Source: Anodontia alba (lineage: Eukaryota; Mollusca; Bivalvia; Lucinida; Lucinidae). From it: 64,000 bases of DNA. Position numbers and translations under genes: made by a program. Location of the stretch: positions 113,571,953 through 113,635,952 of the forward strand of contig OZ024827.1 of the NCBI GenBank assembly GCA_964016985.1, in the 5' to 3' direction. How positions within the stretch are numbered: the stretch's first letter is position 1; every line of letters starts with the position of its first letter. This document shows positions 57,431-64,000 of this stretch, one piece after another. The notes under the pieces are model-generated. The model did not search any database, was not told the origin of the DNA, and saw nothing but the letters and a program-made list of their open reading frames with translations.

Positions 57431-58873
57431 GGGGCATAAAAATGTTAATTGTTTCCCTTGACATGTTTACAACACTCAACAAAAATTAGCTTAGAATTGC
57501 AATCTGCTGTTATTTATTTTGCCATGAAAAATAACATGAGTGATACTGACCGAGGTAGCTATGCTAATCACTGCCAAAGTGAATGCAGCATTCAAATCTA
57601 CCAATGCAAGCTGGCTGTTAGCAAACATCATGACTGGTCAGCTGGCATGTGAAAGTTAAAAAGGTACAACATAATAATAGTTGTTCTTGAAGCCAGAATG
57701 TACATGTTTTTTCTGCTTTTGACTTCATTTTATGTACCTTTCATAAATTATGTCCACACACTTTAATGATTCAATACAGAACTTACATTAACTTATCATG
57801 GCTGGTAGTCTGTTTCTGATGACTGTCTTCATTCCAATCCACACTTGTTAGACAACAGAAGGCTCAAGCATATGGGGTTACGGAGCTTCTGAAAATAACC
57901 ATGTAAAAAACAAAATATGTAGTTGTACTATGTAGTGACTGTGTGTACATCTTATGTGCTAAACTGACTAAATCTGTTTTACCTAAGTAACAATACCGAC
58001 AATTACAAATGTGTTTCAAGCAACAAGAATGCAGGTACATTTGTATTGTATTATAACATGAAAGGAGAAACAATTCAAATCACATTTTCTGTACTTGGGG
58101 AATGAACCCGGGCTGCTAGATTCAGGCCTGTATTCTACTGTGTCGCTATAAATGGCAGCTTCTGTAGTGATGTAACAGAGTGCAGGACTTGACATCAGCA
58201 ACCTAGGTTCAATACCCTGGTGCAGAAAATGTGAAATGGATTTTTTCTCCTTAAATATTACAGTTGGTGGCCAGTGTGGGGTGGCAGTCTTGGAGCCTCA
58301 CAGGGGAAGCAAGTGCTGGGTTGTCAATCAGGGACTGCACAACATTTATATTGGCATGAATGCATACAAACCTCTCTTTATCATGTTTATATGAAGGAGG
58401 ACTGTAGCAGTACACCTACTGCCAAATAGTAGGTCAGCCTTTATAGCTATTGCCAGTCAGGGAAAAATGAACTGGATTTTTCTTTCTCCTTTCCTACTAC
58501 AGTACACATATGTTCAGTCGATGGACTTTAAAAACAGATTGTATGCCAATTTCTCTAGGCAAATACATTGAATATGAATCAATAAATGATTGTGCAGATG
58601 TTTTACCATCTGTATAAAAAATAACAGGATAATGGAAAAGGACTTATCAAACTGACAAAATGGGATACTGGACAACTCGGCCCTTAAACTCAGCCCCTAT
58701 TATTTACTAATAATCATCAATGCTGCATTATGCACTCTACGCAAATAGTGCGGGACTGCCTGACAAAACTGGCTTTATTTTTTCAGTTTGTCCTGAAAAA
58801 ACTTTTAGACTGTCTGACATAGGTCCTGTGAATCTTAGCAAAGAAAATAATATTCTGACAACAAATATGCCTT
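57431..58873. other. Mostly unassigned, one tRNA-like remnant
   Basis: Around 58100-58215, GGTTCAATACCCTGG and a reversed GAACCCGGGCTG suggest degenerate SINE heads in both orientations. A possible minus-strand splice pair exists at 57783-57843 (donor TTAAT|GTAAGT). No gene was otherwise recognised. Confidence 0.3.
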
Positions 58874-59275
58874 TCACCGGGTATAGGTATATAACACACT
58901 TGTACTTCCTTGTGGTATAAGCCAGCTTTTATAGCAACAAGGGGGTGTAGGACTTAAGTTGAGTGGACCGGGTTCAATCCCAGGTGGGTGCGTAGCATTT
59001 ATTCACTCGTTACATTTGGTGCCCACCATAAATAACCAACACAGGTGCATAAAAGTCCTCTAGTCTCATTTCACGTGATTCTCGCAGTCCTAGAAATTCA
59101 CAGACAAATTTCAAGTTCGAGGGGAAGAATGTCACCGGGTAGAAGTATATAACACCTTGTACTGTCTTGTGGTATGCCCGCTTTTATAGCAACCTGGTAG
59201 AGTGTAGGACTTTGAGTCTAGCAGACCGTGTTTGATCCCCGGTCGGGGCATAAGAATTTATTCACCTGTTACATG
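58874..59275 (+). repeat. Two copies of a tRNA-like repeat, about 258 bp apart
   Basis: CACCGGGTATAGGTATATAA and CACCGGGTAGAAGTATATAA start the two units. Each continues with CTTTTATAGCAAC, GTGTAGGACTT and a B-box-like GGTTCAATCCC or TGTTTGATCCCC. They look like decayed SINEs of a third family. Confidence 0.5.
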
Positions 59276-59342
59276 CCTATTAAGAATTTAATAAATTTTA
59301 AATATGTTTATTACAAGGTAGATCTAAAATAATTATTTCCTG

Positions 59343-59640
59343 TGGGCCGAGTGGCCAAGTGGTTAGCGCACTCCACTTTCAAGCGGGATATCCTTGGTTC
59401 AAATTCTTTTCAGGTTGAGACAATTTTCAGATCATTAGTACACCTAACTCATACACGACTTGCCATGGGTTGAGTAAAAAGTGGACAGGGTAGCGCTTGG
59501 TGACAGAGCGGCTCCAAGACTTAGTGTGCATGGGTGATCCATGAAAGCAAGACTGTACAAATACATGTATACAACAATCGCTGTTGCCTCTGTGTGCCTT
59601 GTGTGTCAGGCAGCGTTAAAAATCCGCACAACATAATTAT
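59343..59640 (+). mobile_element. tRNA-like SINE, Ser/Leu-type head
   Basis: GGCCGAGTGGCCAAGTGGTT (A-box region) and CCTTGGTTCAAATTC (B-box region) have tRNA-like spacing with TTTCAAGC in the anticodon-loop position. A body of about 230 bp follows, ending CAGGCAGCGTTAAAAATCCG. Arms no longer pair well, so it is not a functional tRNA gene. Confidence 0.55.
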
Positions 59641-60352
59641 TTCCACAAAAGACAAAGGACTACACGACAGTTAGTGGTACAGATAGGAAAAAAAAAGGAC
59701 ATATAAAAAATGCCCCAAGTAAATCCATGTTTAAGTCCCAAGTAAATCCATGTTTAAGTAAGTCATACTCTATTCTTTTCTTTGCCGGAAGCATCGTTTT
59801 ACCATGGAATAATCTTCTTCCTCCACCCCCCCCCCCCCCCTCCCCTCTCGAAACCTATCACAGTTTTGCCCAATATTCTTGAATTTCTAGGTTTGTTTAC
59901 TCTGTAAACTGATAAATACTATTTTTTTTTATTTTGCAACATGCATTTGTTGCAAATCATCGATAGACCCCCATATTAATTCATAAAACAATAATGACAC
60001 CCCTTTGTTTACATCAACATTGGACTGCATTCTTGCTTATCCATCCAATAATGTTGTAAGGAAATCAATGAATTCTATCGCGAAAACACAATATACAACT
60101 GACCGGCAATCTCCCGGTTTAAGTTCAAATAGGACTGAACCTTTTTATTTTCATTTTTTCACTGCAGTTCTAAGCTTTCATCTTCAATGTTTACACGACA
60201 TGACCTCTGCCTGGTCACTGATGTAAAGTGAAGGCGGATTGGTCCGTATAATAGTACTGACCAATCAGCTATCCCTTAACAACAGAGATAATGTGATGTC
60301 GAAATGTACTCGGTAAAACTATCAACATCTCACAAAATAAAGTTCTTCTCAC
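59641..60352. other. Low-complexity and unassigned sequence
   Basis: A tandem pair of AAGTAAATCCATGTTTAAGT lies near 59720-59757, and a C14 run near 59827. No gene. Confidence 0.4.
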
Positions 60353-61014
60353 CTGCGAACTGTAGCAGTGGACTAATATACAGGTTGACTTTGCCTCCAG
60401 GTAGCTAAATATCCGATAAATACACGATGCTTATCTTCGCCATTCGAGTATACGCAAACTCTCCACGAACTGGTTTTCGCGCGTACGTAGAATGACCTGA
60501 GCGGGGACCCAGTCATAAAATCTCGCGGGATTCAGCAGCTGCTTTTTTGGGGGCCATTTAAGGGAAATAGAAAATAGTGTATTGCTTATTCAGGTTTTTC
60601 GGTACAGTAGCATCAAAGTAAACTTTCGCGATTTGCTGTTTCGCTATCGGTAGTTTGAAGTAAATAATGTAAAATAACGAATTTGAATGCATTTTGTTCA
60701 TTTCGGGAACTTATTATTACTACTGGCGCCTCGATGACATCAGAATTCCTGCAAATTCTCGTAGAACCTCGCGATTGTTTGAAATTCTGGCGGATCAGCG
60801 GAGTGCGTGTCACAACATCAATATTTTGACTAAGATCTGGTTAAATATCACGGTAAAAAAAATGTTAGACTGCAAAAAATATGCCGTATTTATATGAGTA
60901 ATGATGATCCAGTCACTGGCCAGGTACTAAAGCTCACAAAACATAACCCATCCTCGTCGGAATATGAAGAACATTCGGCCAAGATATCATGGACATGCAA
61001 GAGGTAGATGCCAG
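60353..61014. promoter_or_regulatory. Candidate bidirectional promoter region with possible first exons
   Basis: The densest CpG stretch in the window (60440-60560: TTCGCGCGTACG, GAGCGGGGACC, TCTCGCGGGATT). A good minus-strand donor (GTTCGCAG|GTGAGAAG) ends at 60353. A good plus-strand donor (GATGCCAG|GTAAGG) ends at 61014, after an ATG at 60965. A minus-strand transcript starting here could include the exons at 56356 and 45598. This rests only on composition and splice-like words. Confidence 0.3.
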
Positions 61015-61058
61015 GTAAGGATATTTTTTGTTTGTTTTATCTAGCACCCCATCCTATC

Positions 61059-62463
61059 TGGTCACCGGAATAACCGAAATCACCATGGAAATCACCATCA
61101 AGGGGTGGGGTTGGTAGGTGTAGGTAGAAAAGTTATGGTGGGATTTGGTTACGTAGGGTGAGAAAGGCTATCGATTGTGGCCCCGAATGTGGCAAGTTTT
61201 ATACCTAAATCTTGGTGGAAATAATTGAAATCACCGTTGTTTTATAAAGTTTTGGACTACTGTAGTACTGTAACTATGGTACAGGTATTGCATTTATTGG
61301 AAATATGTTGTCGTGGCTGAGTTTTCATAATTTTGTATGGTAAGTTTAAATACTCATATTTCATTTATTTCGCCAAATATCTGAGATTTGTTTTCAAAAA
61401 GCATTTAGTTCAATATATTACCTCCAAGATTGCAGCATTATATTTTAGGAAAATCAAACGGTTTTTGTAACCATCAGCAAGAAACCTAGGTACCCATTTT
61501 TGCTATTTTAAGAACTTTTTGCAGAAAATCGTCAGAAATTCAACAAAAATGATGGTAAAACTTCAATTTTATTTATTGTGACATAACACTTTTCAACCAA
61601 ACCTATCACAATCAATTTATCACAACTTCAGTAATTATCCAAAACCATTTTTAATGACCACAGTGCTGTTAAACAGTGCTAAAATCAAGCCACTACAACA
61701 TATTTTGGCGATTCCGTTAGTGACAAGTCCGGGTATTATTAGGTCCGAGACACAAAATATACTGTCATATGATGGGGGAGGGGTAGGGTGGTAAGACTAC
61801 AACAGGATATGCTGTGTTATGGTTATCAAAGGGCCAGGACCAGTAGTGTAACAAACTCCCAGTGGAAATCACAGTTCTTTAGTTATGTGCGATACCGAAA
61901 CGAAGTTCGCTATTGAATAAAAAATAATTTTAAATTCGCAGTTATTATTTATTTTCATTTTTCCCCCAGAGGTAAGTGAAGTTAGATTAATACAGTTGCT
62001 AACAATCATAAATTAACACGTTGAAATGGTCTTTGATTCGACAAATACCTGGTTAATTACCTTGCACATCCTTAGGCGCAAAACCAGACGGTGGCTCAGT
62101 TGGCTGCGCCGCCCGACTGGAGACCAGGAGGTAAACTGACCGCGCTCGACATGACCCCATTGGGTTGACTGGGCCGTAAAACCTCAACACAAACAAACAA
62201 AACCAAACAACATAATCAACAGGTATAATTAGATCACAGTAAATTGAAAAATATCAAAAGAAATCACCGACAGTCAGCTAAGAATGGATGAAGGAAGGAA
62301 GGAACACACAAATGAATGAATGAATGAATGAATGAAAAAGAAATTAATAAATCAATTAGATTTCAGAAAAACCCTATTCTGATCCACCCTTAAGTATCTT
62401 CCACCTTCCCCCTCCCCACCCTTCCATGGTGGTTTCGGTGGGGATTTCAGTTATTCCGGTGAA
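61059..62463. mobile_element. 1.4 kb inverted-repeat element with 11 bp target duplication
   Basis: Perfect direct repeats CCCATCCTATC at 61048-61058 and 62464-62474. The inverted ends share TCACCGGAATAAC and remain similar for about 50 bp (GAAATC, ACCATGGAA, GGGTGGGG). No transposase ORF is present. A target duplication of 9-11 bp is typical of Mutator-like (MULE) elements, so a non-autonomous MULE is the first guess. It carries a SINE at 62082-62210. Confidence 0.65.
62082..62210 (+). mobile_element. tRNA-derived SINE (family 1), internally deleted
   Basis: The head with A box TGGCTCAGTTGG and GACTGGAGACCAGGAGG jumps directly to the 3' part (GTAAACTGACCGCGCTCGAC, then GGGTTGACTGGGCC) and the tail AACACAAACAAACAAA. 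About 190 bp including the B box are missing. Confidence 0.75.
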
Positions 62464-62639
62464 CCCATCCTATCAGCTTTCCATTTGTTACTTAATGACG
62501 TCATTTTGTCCTTGATGGCTGAGTTCATTTCTACCGTGGGTCTTTTCAGCCATGGTTGGTAAAACAGATTGGTATTATCAATAATACACATCTATGAATA
62601 CATATATTATAATCGGTGAGGAGCACAACTTCTTTAAAG
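62211..62639. other. Remainder of the inverted-repeat element and flank
   Basis: Includes (AATG)n near 62312-62333 and the right inverted end. No gene. Confidence 0.4.
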
Positions 62640-63000
62640 TAAACTATGGAGGAAAAAGTGTGCCTCAGTCATGCAGGACTCGAACCCGCGATCCCCTGCT
62701 TGCAATTCAGGTGCTTAACGGTCTACCAACAGATCTAACCGGGCAAACAGCCCTGCGAATCACCGCACTCCTACCCCTTTTAAGTGCCAGGCATCCACTG
62801 GACATTCTATCAGTCTCTAGCCTCTATATACTTATCAACACCAACCCCCTGGGTTATTCCCATGGAATGCCATTAAAGTAAACTACAGAGAAAAAAGTGT
62901 GCCTGATGGAGGACTTGAATCCTTGCTTCAAGTCAGGTGCTCTACCAACTGAGCTAACTTGGCAGACAGTTCTGCCAATCAACACATTCTAAAGGTTAAA
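62640..63000 (-). mobile_element. Two tandem tRNA-Ala-like SINE heads
   Basis: Minus strand: the unit at 62670-62750 has B box GGTTCGAGTCC and a 7-base loop centred on TGC in an Ala-like position. The unit at 62905-62970 has a perfect A box (TAGCTCAGTTGG) and a degenerate B box (ATTCAAGTCC), with bases missing between. Both are followed on the plus strand side by similar AGTAAACTA-GGAGAAAAAAGTGTG words. Stems are incomplete, so these are tRNA-derived repeats and not working tRNA genes. Confidence 0.55.
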
Positions 63001-63234
63001 AGTTTGGAGAAGATTATGTTTGATTGTTAAAATTAACTATATTTACCTTTCTTCCAAAGTGTAAGAACTTTCCTTTGGCTGAAGGTTTTAGCTTATTTAG
63101 GTTATTTATCATATTTGCTATCACAGTTTCAGTTCAAATTTTTTTTTTCATCAACAAAGGCCCTGCATACACATGTTTAGGCGATATTGTACAAATTTTT
63201 ATTGTTTGATCATCAAGTTATGTACATAATGTTC

Positions 63235-63330
63235 CGAGACAGTTCACCGACACATATTTTGGAGACAGTTCACCGACAAAATTGGAGACAGTTCATGGAC
63301 ATATCTGAAGACAGTTCACTGACAAAATTC
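63235..63330 (+). repeat. Minisatellite of GAGACAGTTCACCGACA
   Basis: Four degenerate units with spacing of about 20-30 bases between 63235 and 63330. Confidence 0.7.
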
Positions 63331-63446
63331 TTAGTTTTCATTTTTTTGAGAGCCAGGTATAAAAGGAGGGCTGAAGAATGATATAGCAAAGCAAAAAAAA
63401 AAAACAAAAAACAACTTTTAATAGACTATATGAAATTATTTTTCAG

Positions 63447-63599
63447 GACATGAAAATGGAAATTGCTAGGCTAACACCATTCTCCATAGCCATTACCAAT
63501 GCCTTCCAGATGCCGAAACAGCACCAAATGCCTACTGAATCAGCAGATGAAGTGACTCCAGAAGTGACGCAGAGTCTGTTTATGCCTGAACTTAACAAT
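63447..63599 (+). CDS. Exon 6 of the plus-strand gene
   Basis: The strong acceptor TTATTTTTCAG leads to 153 bases (51 codons), phase 0 in and out, ending AACAAT|GTTAGT. It encodes DMKMEIARLTPFSIAI, then a Gln/Met/Pro-rich stretch and EVTPEVTQSLFMPELNN. Composition resembles the linker of exons 4-5. It fits exon 5 by phase. It could instead belong to a separate gene starting near 60965, but that donor leaves phase 2 and does not fit. Confidence 0.5.
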
Positions 63600-63804
63600 G
63601 TTAGTACATTTTACTATAGTTGCACCATGCTCCAAACTTTTGAGAAGTTGGAAATACTGGTTTTGGTCTGTCTTTCTATCTAGCCATAAAGTTTTATGCA
63701 GCTGTTGAACTTAAGAATATTTGTGGCTTGGATCCTGGAATTCCATGGTTGGAATACTGGTGAGAAGTAAGTGAAACCGTGTTTTAATATTTAATATTCC
63801 TTAG

Positions 63805-63870
63805 ACTTCTGTGGAAGAAACACCGTCACTCACTGCTGTGAGTCTGAGCCTAGCCCAGACAACATACAAG
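63805..63870 (+). CDS. Exon 7 of the plus-strand gene
   Basis: 66 bases (22 codons) between acceptor ATATTCCTTAG and donor ACAAG|GTGATT, phase 0 in and out: TSVEETPSLTAVSLSLAQTT and two more residues. No stop in frame. The gene continues beyond the window. Confidence 0.45.
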
Positions 63871-63871
63871 G

Positions 63872-64000
63872 TGATTTGTTTGTTTGATTTGGGCTTAACG
63901 TCGCTTTCAACAATCTTTCAGTCATATCGCGATGGTGTCTTAATGTGACAGAGAGCTCAATCATGCCCCAGACACTTTGACATGATATTCCACCCAGTCA
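63872..64000 (-). mobile_element. 3' end of a LINE/SINE with GTTAAGCCCAAATCAAAC tail
   Basis: TTTGTTTGATTTGGGCTTAA followed by CGTCGCTTTCAACAATCTTT is the reversed 3' end of a dispersed retroposon. It begins immediately after the exon 7 donor and runs off the window. The A-rich tail type resembles the tails of SINE families 1 and 2. Confidence 0.55.

Noticed and set aside
62670..62750. Functional tRNA-Ala gene on the minus strand
   Set aside because: The A box is degenerate and the acceptor and D stems do not pair. A tandem relative nearby shows it is a repeat.

Overview
This 64 kb window looks like nuclear DNA from a bivalve mollusc, probably a heterodont clam. This is an inference. It rests on small exons with GT/AG borders, very long introns full of 140-180 bp degenerate tandem arrays, tRNA-derived SINEs ending in an AAACC(T/C)CAACACAA-type tail, and a 200-N assembly gap. 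There is nothing prokaryotic here: no operons, rRNA or CRISPR arrays.

Host genes are sparse. A plus-strand gene can be followed as seven short exons (1201-1352, 2386-2454, 4193-4231, 6223-6288, 11955-12013, 63447-63599, 63805-63870). Their splice phases agree (1,1,1,1,0,0). If exons 5 and 6 belong together, about 51 kb of the window (12014-63446) is one intron. The N-terminal 50 residues recall the short module that precedes BEN domains in some invertebrate proteins, but no BEN domain is in view. On the opposite strand inside that intron is one strong 190-codon exon (45598-46167) that I read as the C-terminal part of a ROCO/COR-type protein. A weaker minus-strand exon lies at 56356-56483, and a CpG-richer stretch with candidate first exons at 60353-61014.

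The rest is mobile and repetitive DNA. The centrepiece is a nest of insertions at 15.1-30.4 kb whose order can be read from junctions. An inverted ~41 bp minisatellite was split by a hAT element (16622-29484, TIR CAGGCTGTCAAGTGT). That element's transposase pseudogene was split by a SINE-like retroposon (18700-28526, 13 bp target duplication). The SINE was split by a large AT-rich element without coding capacity (18867-28405). That element was split by a 3,380 bp TA-flanked inverted-repeat element (20659-24038), which itself carries palindromic modules. A second copy of the large AT-rich element, without the 3.4 kb passenger, sits at 37867-43540 with unrelated flanks. It therefore behaves as a mobile unit of about 6 kb. 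I cannot assign it to a known superfamily, and it is the best candidate for something undescribed.

Other elements are a mariner with a dead transposase (49029-50459), a Tigger/pogo-like deletion derivative (46539-47804), a 1.4 kb inverted-repeat element with an 11 bp target duplication (61059-62463), a LINE remnant that kept ORF1 but lost ORF2 (32358-33467), five sizeable copies of one tRNA-derived SINE, three copies of the second SINE-like family, foldback MITEs, and at least eight unrelated medium-period tandem arrays.

Calls were made by eye from the sequence and remembered family features. No database search was run. Boundaries are good to a few bases where target duplications are cited, and to about 10-50 bases elsewhere.
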